From positions 1 to 64,000 of the forward strand of contig JARFNK010000011.1 in assembly GCA_029167225.1 (NCBI GenBank): a stretch of DNA of 64,000 nt. The letters run 5' to 3'. The position numbers were made by a program, and so were the translations under genes. The notes beneath the pieces were generated by a model that ran no database searches, was not told where the DNA came from, and was given only the letters and a program-made list of their open reading frames with translations. Source of the DNA: Sphingobium arseniciresistens. Its GTDB lineage: Bacteria; Pseudomonadota; Alphaproteobacteria; Sphingomonadales; Sphingomonadaceae. This document shows, piece by piece, positions 34,816 through 43,048 of the stretch (position 1 is the stretch's first letter; each line of letters starts with the position of its first letter).

Positions 34816-35565
34816 ATGTTCGCCGACGATCCGACCGCGGCGGCGCTGCTCGCCGCCGTTCCCTGCTATCCCGTTCCGTCCACAGGACGATCGCCTGCGC
34901 TCGATGCGCTTCGTGACAGTCGCGCCGGGCACGGCCTGGCGGTGGGGAGAGACGGGGTCATGCTTATCTTGCGCCGCCCCTGGCTGGCGCTCGACACACC
35001 CCTGACGCCGCCTTTTACCGCCCATCTCCCCTATGGCAGCATTGGCGAACCCAGGGCCGACTTGCGCTGCGGACTGATCCCCGGCGAGCATCTCGCCGCG
35101 GTCCTCGACCACTTCCGCGCTGCCCTGCCCAACGAGGCAGCCGCCTTCATCCTGTGGAGCGAGGCGACGGGCACGTTCGTGGTGGATTTTCCGCAGATCG
35201 ATGCCGCCAGTCCCACGCGCCTCGTCTACCGGCCCCCGGTCTGTGAGCCTGGCTGGCACGTGATCTGCGACATGCACAGCCACGGGCGCGGTCCGGCCTA
35301 TTTCAGCGCCACCGACGATGCCGACGATGCCCATGCCACCAAGATTTCGCTCGTCATCGGCGGGCTCGGCCAACCGGCTGCTCCGGCCCTGGCCGCGCGG
35401 CTCTGCGCCGGCGGCATGTTTCTGCCTGTGCCGCGCAGCCCATTCTCGGGAGATCCTCCATGCAACCTGGCAAGCCCCAGCGCCACTTTCTTCCCGCCAT
35501 CTTCGACAATCGCGCGCTCCGGGTCCTGCTCGTGGGATGCGGAGGAAACGGCGCTCCGATGCTGA
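34816..35565 (+). CDS. PRTRC system protein A, JAMM/MPN metallopeptidase
   Basis: 249 residues from the second ATG, which has GGGAG at seven bases. A complete JAMM zinc motif, H-x-H-x(7)-S-x-x-D, appears as HSHGRGPAYFSATD (His154, His156, Ser164, Asp167 in this numbering). JAMM enzymes cleave isopeptide bonds to ubiquitin-like modifiers. The last ~35 residues run in a different frame over the start of the ThiF gene (106-base overlap) and look non-conserved, so a 3' frameshift is possible. Confidence 0.88.
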   Translation: MFADDPTAAALLAAVPCYPVPSTGRSPALDALRDSRAGHGLAVGRDGVMLILRRPWLALDTPLTPPFTAHLPYGSIGEPRADLRCGLIPGEHLAAVLDHFRAALPNEAAAFILWSEATGTFVVDFPQIDAASPTRLVYRPPVCEPGWHVICDMHSHGRGPAYFSATDDADDAHATKISLVIGGLGQPAAPALAARLCAGGMFLPVPRSPFSGDPPCNLASPSATFFPPSSTIARSGSCSWDAEETALRC

Positions 35566-36218
35566 TGGGCCTTGCCTCGCTCGACACGGCGCTGCGCGCG
35601 ATCTCCTCGCGTTCGCTCGAGGTCACTGTGGTCGACGACGACATCGTGACCGAGGCCAATCTCGGCCGTCAGCCCTTCTATCGCTGCGATCTCGGCAACT
35701 CGAAAGCGCGTACGCTCACCGAACGGATCAACCTCGCCCACGGCCTCGCCTGGAAGGCAGTTCATGGGCGCGCGCCTGTAGATGTCGAATTGGATGGGAC
35801 CGACATCCTCATCACGTGCGTCGACACCGCTTCGGCGCGCCGCGCACTTGGTGCCGCGCTTGGAGACGGCAGGACCGTGCCGACTTATTGGATGGACCTC
35901 GGCAATCGCGCCAGCGACGGGCAATATCTGATCGGTTGCCCCTGCCGTCCGAAAGGCAACATCAAGGTGCGGCTGCCAACCGTGCTCGAGGCCTTTCCGG
36001 AGCTGGCCGACGAAAGCGTGGCCGAGGACGATACTCCGTCCTGTTCGGTCGCCGAGGCACTCGAACGCCAATCCCTGTTCGTCAACCGGGTGCTGGCGAG
36101 TCACGCGCTCGCATTGCTGTTCGATCTGCTGGGGCGCGGCTCCATAGGCCACGCCGGCGCGTTCCTCAATCTCGCCACCGGCCAGGCCGTCCCGATCCCG
36201 CTGCCGCGCGGCGACTGA
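35460..36218 (+). CDS. PRTRC system ThiF-family (E1-like) protein
   Basis: 252 residues. Nucleotide-binding VLLVGCGGNGAPM at 22-34, VTVVDDDIVTEANLGRQPFY and TDILITCVDTASARRAL follow the ThiF/MoeB/E1 Rossmann pattern; CPCRPKG and TPSCSVAE supply candidate Cys residues. It would adenylate the C-terminal Gly of a ubiquitin-like partner, here most likely protein C. Last gene of the cassette. Confidence 0.92.
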   Translation: MQPGKPQRHFLPAIFDNRALRVLLVGCGGNGAPMLMGLASLDTALRAISSRSLEVTVVDDDIVTEANLGRQPFYRCDLGNSKARTLTERINLAHGLAWKAVHGRAPVDVELDGTDILITCVDTASARRALGAALGDGRTVPTYWMDLGNRASDGQYLIGCPCRPKGNIKVRLPTVLEAFPELADESVAEDDTPSCSVAEALERQSLFVNRVLASHALALLFDLLGRGSIGHAGAFLNLATGQAVPIPLPRGD

Positions 36219-36297
36219 AGCCGCGCCAGCCACCACGCCACCTTCCCTGTTCACCCAACCCCGGCGACCCACGCCCGGGGCATGAGGAGACTCTGAC

Positions 36298-36777
36298 ATG
36301 ACCGTCATCGGCCATAACCGCATTCGCCGCGTCGAGAGCTACGACGGCTACGAGGTCCTCGCCCATCCGCTGGTGAACCGCGACGATCGCGTCTTCCACC
36401 GCGGCGAGCCCGGGACGTCCCATGTCGCGGTGACTTACGGATCGCATGATATTCAGATCGCCCGGCCGACGGGCCCCGGCAGCAAGGGCCTTCTTGCCAT
36501 CCTGATGCACCATGGTGGCGGTCGCCATATCCTCGAATTCTACGAGGGTGCCTTACCCGTCACCGCTACGCTTCTCGCGCTCCCCGAACGCGAGCAGTAC
36601 GCGCTTGCCTATGCGCTCTTCAAGCAAGCCGACGAATGCTCCGTCGCGGCCCGCGCAGACGAAGGCAAACGATGGGCCGAAGCCTTCGTCGATGGCCGCA
36701 TCCGCAAGCGCCGCAGCGGCGGCCAACGCTACGTCCATATCGAAACCCCAGCCGAAAAGGAACGTCGCTGCGCGTAG
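36298..36777 (+). CDS. Hypothetical protein (159 aa)
   Basis: MTVIGHNRIRRVESYDGYEV after GAGGAG. Contains HGGGRHILEFYEGALPVTAT and a helical LPEREQYALAYALFKQADEC; basic C-terminus. No family recognised. Confidence 0.68.
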   Translation: MTVIGHNRIRRVESYDGYEVLAHPLVNRDDRVFHRGEPGTSHVAVTYGSHDIQIARPTGPGSKGLLAILMHHGGGRHILEFYEGALPVTATLLALPEREQYALAYALFKQADECSVAARADEGKRWAEAFVDGRIRKRRSGGQRYVHIETPAEKERRCA

Positions 36778-36839
36778 CGTGCGGTTTCCGGGCATATCGC
36801 TGACGCGCGCCAACGTCGCCTGGCGGGCGCGGGCCCGAG

Positions 36840-36864
36840 CCAAAGGGGAGAGGGGCGGTGAGGG
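36840..36864 (+). repeat. Purine-rich leader tract, copy 7
   Basis: AAAGGGGAGAGGGGCGGTGA after a GC-rich stretch, 33 bases before the GHKL ATPase gene. Confidence 0.5.
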
Positions 36865-36896
36865 ATGAGCCGTTCGCTCTTGCCCAGGAGATCCCG

Positions 36897-38558
36897 ATGC
36901 CCCTTCCGACTGTCATCCACAGCCAGGTCGATCCCGCAGCGATTACCAAGGTGACGCGGCTGTTCGACAATACGCTCGATTCCATACTGACCGAACTCAT
37001 CCAGAATGCCCGCAGGGCTGGCGCGACGACCATCGACCTCGATGTCGCCGAGGCCGGGGACCGGCATTGGCTCGTCGTCACCGACGACGGCGCCGGGATC
37101 GCCGATCCCGCGGTCATTCTCGCGCTCGGCCGCTCGGGATGGGATGACCACATCGCCGCCCGCGAAGATCCTGCCGGCATGGGCGTGTTCAGCCTTGCTG
37201 GCCGCCATGTCGAAATTCGCTCGCGCCCGCGCGCCGGGGGTGACGCCTGGCAAATCTCGATCGCGCCCGGCGACTGGGAATCGGGTGCTCCCATCCCGGT
37301 CGCCCGCTGCGATCAGCCTATCGGCACCGAAATCCGCCTGCTTCTCGAGGAAGACTGGGCAAAGACGCTGGAGGCGAGCGTTGCCACCGCGGCCCGCTAT
37401 TGTCCGACGCCGATCCGCTTCAAGGGCGCTCCGCTTGCCCAATCGGACTGGCTCGCCGAGGCCGTGGTCATCGTCGAGGCGGACGGCGTGCGCATCGGCC
37501 TCTACAACGGTACGCGGTCGACCCACTATCAGCCGCGCATCAACTTCTACGGGCTCACCGTTCCCTGCGCCTTGCCCTCGATCGACGAGAAGGATCGCAG
37601 CTGGTGGGCCCGCGTCGACATTACCGAAACCAAGGCACTGCAACTTGTGCTCCCCGCCCGGACGAAAATGGTCGAGAACAGCGCGCTCGCGGCGCTTCGC
37701 GACACCGTCCGAACGGCCATCTACCGCCACATCGCATCGATCGGCAGCCATCGCCTGGCCTTTGCCCAATGGACCGAGGCCCGCCAGCTCGGTATCGACC
37801 TCCCCGAGGCGACGGCTCTCCTGCGCGGCTGGACCCCGGCGACGGCAGATCTCAACAGCGGACGCGAGGGTTCCGGCCTGACCCCGGCGGACAATCTCGT
37901 CCTGATGGAGCATTTCGGAGCGCCGCTCGAACAATGCGCGGCATTCGCGCTCGCCCGAGACGGCCGCCTCGAAGGCTACCTCGCCGACCCGGACGACGCG
38001 ATGGCGGGATACGCATGGTACGATGCTCTGCTCCGGATCACGGCGCTCAAATTCGAGATCGAACGCGACGGCACCGCTCACGTTTTTGACAACGAAACCT
38101 TGCCGGACCTCGAAAGCGGTACGGTCGACCGGCTCGATCTCGTTGTCGAGATCGCAGGCTCGCGGCCCGAGACGATGACCGTCCCTGCGCCCGTCGTCAT
38201 CGAATATGACGAGGCGCATCATTGGGGCTTCGAGGAAGCGAACATCCTGCTCGCCTCCCGGGATGCCGTCACACCCGAGCAATTGGTCGACCTCCTCGAA
38301 GCCTCCTGCTTCTGCGCGAGCGACGATCGCGACGCCGATAGCTGGGAGACCCAGAACGATCGCTTCCTTCTCGATGCGAAGGAGATGGCCATGCGCCTGC
38401 TGCTCGGAGACGATGCAGCTCTGGTCGAGCGGCTCCGGGCGATCATCGCTTACCGCGCCCAATGGTTCGTGCCCGAAGGGCGCCAGTTCTCGGCCGTCAT
38501 CGGCCGGAACGCGATCGATATCCGCATCGAGCCCGTCGTTGCGACATCCGCATCGTGA
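36897..38558 (+). CDS. GHKL (Hsp90-like) ATPase-domain protein
   Basis: 553 residues. N-terminal ATPase fold with the N-box ELIQNARRAGA, G1 DDGAGI and G2 GMGVFSLAG; AGGAG precedes the ATG at 36897 (the frame runs up to 36858). The remaining ~400 residues match nothing I recognise. Similar proteins on plasmids are hypothetical; it could be a MutL/Hsp90-like molecular switch. Confidence 0.82.
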   Translation: MPLPTVIHSQVDPAAITKVTRLFDNTLDSILTELIQNARRAGATTIDLDVAEAGDRHWLVVTDDGAGIADPAVILALGRSGWDDHIAAREDPAGMGVFSLAGRHVEIRSRPRAGGDAWQISIAPGDWESGAPIPVARCDQPIGTEIRLLLEEDWAKTLEASVATAARYCPTPIRFKGAPLAQSDWLAEAVVIVEADGVRIGLYNGTRSTHYQPRINFYGLTVPCALPSIDEKDRSWWARVDITETKALQLVLPARTKMVENSALAALRDTVRTAIYRHIASIGSHRLAFAQWTEARQLGIDLPEATALLRGWTPATADLNSGREGSGLTPADNLVLMEHFGAPLEQCAAFALARDGRLEGYLADPDDAMAGYAWYDALLRITALKFEIERDGTAHVFDNETLPDLESGTVDRLDLVVEIAGSRPETMTVPAPVVIEYDEAHHWGFEEANILLASRDAVTPEQLVDLLEASCFCASDDRDADSWETQNDRFLLDAKEMAMRLLLGDDAALVERLRAIIAYRAQWFVPEGRQFSAVIGRNAIDIRIEPVVATSAS

Positions 38559-38582
38559 TCCCGATCCCGGAGGAATCAATCC

Positions 38583-38777
38583 ATACGCCCCATCAGAGCC
38601 GCCAGGCCGGCCGACCGCGATGCCGTGCGAAAGGCGATTGACCAGCTGCGCAGCGCGCGGCACCTTCTGGCGCAGAGCGGCGCCCCGCGCGCCGCCGCCG
38701 CGGCCCGCAAGGCTCTGCGCAGCGCCGAGGGTGCGGCCCGCCATGTCGATCATCGCATTCGTCGGAGCCAGTCATGA
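38583..38777 (+). CDS. Small basic protein with apparent ATA start codon
   Basis: From ATA at 38583 the frame reads 64 residues: IRPIRAARPADRDAVRKAID, QLRSARHLLAQ, then an Ala-rich helix and a basic end. GGAGG lies at normal distance before the ATA, suggesting a mutated ATG; a GTG at 38625 is the fallback start (50 residues). The stop overlaps the ATG of the next gene (ATGA), which supports a real gene. Confidence 0.5.
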   Translation: MRPIRAARPADRDAVRKAIDQLRSARHLLAQSGAPRAAAAARKALRSAEGAARHVDHRIRRSQS

Positions 38778-39100
38778 GCCGCTACGAGCTGAAACCGAGA
38801 CCGGGCAACGGGGTCATCAAGGCCGTGATCGGCTGGGACAGACCCCTCCAATCCTTCTTCGCCCAGATATTCACGCCGACCGATGAGGAACCCGAAGACG
38901 GCGAGGCGACGATCTGGCTTGGCACCGAGCCCGGCGAACTGCCGAACCCTGAAGCCGCCATCAGGGTGGTCGAAGCCTATGCCGACATTCCCGAAACGCT
39001 GGCTGCCGATCTCGCGGCAGACATGAACGCCACGATCGGCGTGAAGGACGGCAAGCATCAGGCCGACGCCAAGAAGCGCCTGTTCGGCTCGACCCACTAA
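38774..39100 (+). CDS. Hypothetical protein (108 aa)
   Basis: MSRYELKPRPGNGVIKAVIG, WDRPLQSFFAQIFTPTDEEP. Acidic, beta-rich. Coupled to the small gene before it. No family recognised. Confidence 0.68.
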   Translation: MSRYELKPRPGNGVIKAVIGWDRPLQSFFAQIFTPTDEEPEDGEATIWLGTEPGELPNPEAAIRVVEAYADIPETLAADLAADMNATIGVKDGKHQADAKKRLFGSTH

Positions 39101-39183
39101 CACAAGCACACAACCAGTTTCGTCCCGAGGCCGCTTGAGCGGCTCTCGGATGGGCGCTTGCGCGCCTGCTCGGCCGAACGGCC

Positions 39184-39209
39184 GAGGAGGGGAGTGGGGA
39201 AGGGGGAAG
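39184..39209 (+). repeat. Purine-rich leader tract, copy 8
   Basis: GAGGAGGGGAGTGGGGAAGG-type run directly after a CTCGGCCG/CGGCCGAG hairpin, 47 bases before the DUF736 gene. Confidence 0.55.
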
Positions 39210-39255
39210 TTGGCTCGGACACAGTGTTCGAGACCGGCTTTCAGGAGACTTTCCC

Positions 39256-39804
39256 ATGAATATCGGTTCGATCAAGCAGAATGACGCCGGCATTTTCGTC
39301 GGCAAGATCGCGACGCTGGCGATCGCCATGACGGTTGCGCTGCGCGAGGTGCACTCGGCCAATCCGAAGGCGCCCAAGTTCGAGGTCCTGGCGCTGTCGG
39401 CGTCGCGGGCGTGGGTGCAGGTGGGTGCGCTGTTCGAGCTATTCTCGAACGGCACTGGCGAGGCGTTCCTCAACGGCAAGATCGAGGACCCGAGCCTGGC
39501 TGCGCCGCTCTACGTGTCGGCGTTCCGCCAGGAGGACGGCAGCTACAATGTCGTCTGGTCGCGCCCGACGCGCCGCCGCGATCTCGCCGCGGAGATGGCG
39601 CCCAAGGCCGACGAGGGCCTGCCGCCGCTGCCCGGCGCCGACGAGACCGCCGGTCCCGCCACCCAGGGCATCGAGGCCGGCCTCGGACAGTCCTCCGCCG
39701 AACATGCGTTCGGTTCCGAGGCGCAGGAAGGCGGTCGCCGCCAGCGCAAGCAGCGCGGTTCCGAGGCCGCCGAACCGGTCGAACCCGCCGACGCGACCGC
39801 CTGA
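39256..39804 (+). CDS. DUF736 family protein
   Basis: 182 residues. MNIGSIKQNDAGIFVGKIAT, LAIAMTVALREV and APLYVSAFRQEDGSYNVVWS are DUF736 features, a small element protein often near conjugation genes. A low-complexity acidic tail follows. Ends at a strong terminator. Confidence 0.88.
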   Translation: MNIGSIKQNDAGIFVGKIATLAIAMTVALREVHSANPKAPKFEVLALSASRAWVQVGALFELFSNGTGEAFLNGKIEDPSLAAPLYVSAFRQEDGSYNVVWSRPTRRRDLAAEMAPKADEGLPPLPGADETAGPATQGIEAGLGQSSAEHAFGSEAQEGGRRQRKQRGSEAAEPVEPADATA

Positions 39805-39853
39805 CGCGTTCCATCTCCCGACGCCGCGCCCAGCCTCCGGGCGCGGCCCCTTG

Positions 39854-39896
39854 CAGGGTCCGCTTCGCACGACGCGAGGCGGACCCTGTCTCTTTT
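39854..39896 (+). terminator. Rho-independent terminator after DUF736 gene
   Basis: A 10-bp perfect stem (CAGGGTCCGC with its complement) and 15-base loop, followed by TCTCTTTT. Confidence 0.85.
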
Positions 39897-39939
39897 GGCA
39901 ACGCGCCGCGGCGTGCCGACTATCAGCAAGGATCCCCAC

Positions 39940-41064
39940 ATGCCTTTACGTGCGCACGACAACCTCCCGACCCATTCGGCCCAAGACCTCTGCGGTCTCA
40001 CTGCCGATTTCGTCGCTCTCACCAGCGCCGAAATCGTCTCCGCCGAGGATCGCGTGGGCAAGTTCTGGTCTGGTGATGGAAGCCGGGAATGGATGCTGGA
40101 TGACGATTGCCTGGTCGCTCGCCATGTCGTGCCATTCTGCGGCTATCCCTGGCACCTCTGGCATCGCATCGCTTCCGAAGTCCTTGGAGAAGTCTATGAT
40201 CTGCAGGACGCCTCGCAAATCGAACGACTGACGCAGGTCCGAGGCCTGTTTCCGCGCGATGATGCAGCCGCGCCGCAATGGATCGCGCTCTATCTGACCG
40301 ACCTCGCGACCCTGCTGGAGCGGCAACCGCATCAGGATTCCGAGGCTTCGCAACTTCGCCGTCTGCGCGTCGATGTGCTCGACGCGGGTCCGGGCCTATC
40401 CGCACCCGAATATTATGTCGATGCGCGGGAGATTTCCCGGGCGACCTGGGAGTCGCTCTCGCCCCTGATCTTCGATCAGGCCTACACCGATCCGGAGGGC
40501 CGGCCCTTCGACCTGATCTTTGACCGCCCTGACCTCACCACAGGCCACGCGTCCGGCTGCGCCTTCGCCGCGCTTCACGAACTGCAAACCGCCTTGACGG
40601 AGTGCAGGTCCGAGGCCGGCGAACATGCCAGCTTCCAGCACGACGCGACGTTCGACGCCTACACCGCGAAGCTGGCCCATACGATCGCGGTTGCGCCAGC
40701 CGGCCTCGCTCTTGTCTCTGGCGGTTCCAACGACCTGTTCGCCGCTGCGATCGCCTTCGTGGGGCAGCGCTATCCGGGGTGGTGCGACGGCTATCCCACC
40801 TCAGCCTCTGCCGGCAACCTTCGTCCCGTTCCCATCGCATGGAGCGGCAAGATCGAAATCGCCGGCCTGCGCCACGCCCCCGGCGAACATTCCCTCGTCC
40901 AGGGCCCGGATGAACTGCCTGCCTCCTACGCCATCTACGCCGAGCGGGACGACGGCTCGCTGGAATGGCTCGGAACGGCGTCCACGCTTTCCGAAGCGAC
41001 GCATCTCAAAAGCGCTATTCGATCGGTGTCCGCGCGGCGCATGCCCGCCGTTCTTGCCGATTGA
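39940..41064 (+). CDS. Hypothetical protein (374 aa)
   Basis: MPLRAHDNLPTHSAQDLCGL start with AAGGA ahead; upstream codons of the frame lie in the terminator. Two-part layout: a helical N-terminal region (YPWHLWHRIASEVLGEVYDL) and a beta-rich C-terminal one. No family recognised. Own transcription unit between two terminators. Confidence 0.7.
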   Translation: MPLRAHDNLPTHSAQDLCGLTADFVALTSAEIVSAEDRVGKFWSGDGSREWMLDDDCLVARHVVPFCGYPWHLWHRIASEVLGEVYDLQDASQIERLTQVRGLFPRDDAAAPQWIALYLTDLATLLERQPHQDSEASQLRRLRVDVLDAGPGLSAPEYYVDAREISRATWESLSPLIFDQAYTDPEGRPFDLIFDRPDLTTGHASGCAFAALHELQTALTECRSEAGEHASFQHDATFDAYTAKLAHTIAVAPAGLALVSGGSNDLFAAAIAFVGQRYPGWCDGYPTSASAGNLRPVPIAWSGKIEIAGLRHAPGEHSLVQGPDELPASYAIYAERDDGSLEWLGTASTLSEATHLKSAIRSVSARRMPAVLAD

Positions 41065-41195
41065 AGCCTGTTGACAGGCCGGCCGCATCGCCTCCTTGGC
41101 CGACAGCCTGCTCCCGAGGCCGTTGATGTCGAACAGCCCGTAGCCAGAACTCCCCGATGTGCCCGGTCCCGCGCCTCCAGGTCAGGCACACTCCT

Positions 41196-41238
41196 CAGGG
41201 CCTGCCTTGCGACTTCTCGCGAGGCAGGCCCTGTTTTT
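41196..41238 (+). terminator. Rho-independent terminator
   Basis: A 12-bp stem (CAGGGCCTGCCT with its complement), 14-base loop and five T. It closes the plus-strand array just before the convergent SulP gene. Confidence 0.88.
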
Positions 41239-41276
41239 GTTCAGCGGGCCAGCCGCATGCCCGTGCCGTTGCGGCT

Positions 41277-42557
41277 TCAATCGCCCTCTTGCGGAACCTG
41301 TCGCCGGACCATCGCCAGCAGTGCGGCGACGACGCATCCCGCGACGATCCCGAAGGTCAGGTCCTTGACCAGCGTCATCCCGAAGGTCGCCAGGAGCACC
41401 GAGGCCGTGGGCCAGCTGCGGATCAGGCTCAGGAACTCGGCCTTCTCAGCCATGTTCCAGCACACCACCAGAAGAACGCCGGCGAGCGCAGAAAGCGGAA
41501 TATACCGCGCCAGCGGCGCAGCCACGAGCATGAAGAGCAGCACGAACAGCGCATGCATCATCCCCGACACCGGGCTGATCGCGCCGGCCCGGATGTTCGT
41601 CGCGGTTCGCGCGATCGTACCGGTGACGCTGATCCCGCCGAACAAGGCGGAGACGATATTGGCGATCCCTTGCGCGACAAGCTCCATGTTGGAGCGATGC
41701 TTGCGCCCGGACATGCTGTCGGCGACCTTCGCCGACAACAGACTTTCGACGCCGCCCAGCAGCGTGAACGAGAGCGCCGACGGCAGGAGCTGGAGGACCA
41801 GCGCCCACGACAGCTGCGGCGCCTGCGGTGTCGGCAAGCCGCGCGGGATATCGCCGAAACGGCTGCCAATCGTCTCGGCGGGAAGCTGCAGCCAAGCGGC
41901 GGCGGCTGACGCCAGGACGACCGCGATCAACATGCCGGGCCAGTTCGGCCGGAGCCTGCGCAGCAGGAAAATCATCGCGGCAGACCCCAGGCCCAGCACC
42001 GCGGCCGAAGGCATCGCCGTCGCCGCAGCATTGCCCAGCGCCAGCAGCTTGGGGATCAGCGGGCCGGGTTCCGTTCCTTCGAGATGGAGACCGAAAAGAT
42101 CGCGGATCTCTCCGGAGAAGATCGTCACCGCAATGCCGCAGGTGAAGCCCACCGTCACCGGATGGGGGATGTGGCGGATCAACGAGCCGAGGCGCGAAAG
42201 CCCGATCAGCGTCAGCATGGCCCCGGACAGCATCACGGTGACGAGCAGCCCGTTCAGACCGAATTTCGCCGTGGTTGCGGCAACCAGAACGATGAAGGCC
42301 CCCGCAGGCCCGCCGATCTGGTAGCGGCTCCCACCCAAGGCCGAGACGAGAAACCCGCCGATGATCGCGGTATAGAGCCCTCGTTCCGGTGATACCCCCG
42401 AAGCCACGGCGATCGCCATCGACAGCGGCAGCGCGACGATCGCCACCGTCATCGCGGCGAGAACGTCCTTGCGGAACGACGAGAGAGAATAGCCTTCGCT
42501 CAGGGCGGTGACGAGCTTCGGCCGGAAGAGATGCGCTGTCGCCGTGCCGTCAGGCAT
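41277..42557 (-). CDS. SulP-family anion transporter lacking the STAS domain
   Basis: 426 residues, about 11 membrane segments. LAAMTVAIVALPLSMAIAVA, GGSRYQIGGPAGAFIVLVAA and FGGISVTGTIARTATNIRAG are SulP signatures. The protein ends at VRRQVPQEGD right after the last helices, so the cytoplasmic STAS regulatory domain of most SulP proteins is missing. It may carry sulfate or bicarbonate. It follows the XRE regulator gene by two bases. Confidence 0.88.
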   Translation of the reverse strand: MPDGTATAHLFRPKLVTALSEGYSLSSFRKDVLAAMTVAIVALPLSMAIAVASGVSPERGLYTAIIGGFLVSALGGSRYQIGGPAGAFIVLVAATTAKFGLNGLLVTVMLSGAMLTLIGLSRLGSLIRHIPHPVTVGFTCGIAVTIFSGEIRDLFGLHLEGTEPGPLIPKLLALGNAAATAMPSAAVLGLGSAAMIFLLRRLRPNWPGMLIAVVLASAAAAWLQLPAETIGSRFGDIPRGLPTPQAPQLSWALVLQLLPSALSFTLLGGVESLLSAKVADSMSGRKHRSNMELVAQGIANIVSALFGGISVTGTIARTATNIRAGAISPVSGMMHALFVLLFMLVAAPLARYIPLSALAGVLLVVCWNMAEKAEFLSLIRSWPTASVLLATFGMTLVKDLTFGIVAGCVVAALLAMVRRQVPQEGD

Positions 42558-42559
42558 CC

Positions 42560-42874
42560 CTACGCCACCGATGCATTGTCCTGCGTCCGCCGCACGGGCT
42601 CGCGCAAGGTCGGGCTGGTGGGATCGCGCAACCGGACACCCCGGCCGCCGCTCGCGCTGATGCTGTTTTCCCGGATCAGTTCGATCCCCTCGCGCTCGAG
42701 CGCCTCGACCACCTTGGTCAGGGTATCCACGACGCCCCGGACATAGCCGTCGCTGGCCGCTTCCATGCGCTGGATAGTTGGAAGCGATACGCCGGCACGC
42801 TCGGCAAGCGTGCGCTGGTCGATGCCGAGAAGCGCGCGTGCTGCGCGAAGCTGAGCCGGGGTGATCATCGGCAT
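42560..42874 (-). CDS. XRE-family helix-turn-helix regulator
   Basis: 104 residues. TPAQLRAARALLGIDQRTLA, ERAGVSLPTIQRMEA is a canonical Cro/XRE HTH at about 5-40. It is first in a two-gene unit with SulP, which it probably controls. No clear ribosome site; the message may be nearly leaderless. Confidence 0.85.
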   Translation of the reverse strand: MPMITPAQLRAARALLGIDQRTLAERAGVSLPTIQRMEAASDGYVRGVVDTLTKVVEALEREGIELIRENSISASGGRGVRLRDPTSPTLREPVRRTQDNASVA

Positions 42875-42876
42875 GA

Positions 42877-42903
42877 TGTATAATATATCAGAAGTGATGT
42901 CAA
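42877..42903 (-). promoter_or_regulatory. Candidate promoter of the XRE-SulP unit
   Basis: On the minus strand a perfect TTGACA (42898-42903) is followed after 15 bases by TATACA (42877-42882), in an A/T-rich patch immediately before the start codon. The short spacer and closeness to the ATG make it tentative. Confidence 0.35.
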
Positions 42904-43048
42904 GAATCGCTCAGAAGCCTGTCTGACTATCTACATAGCGATCCTAAACTTGCATCCTGCGCCTCCAAACTGCTAACGATCCCGGCATCAATCCCCCTCG
43001 CAAACCGCGCGCGACAGCCGCGACGCCCCAGTTATTCGGAGAGACTCG

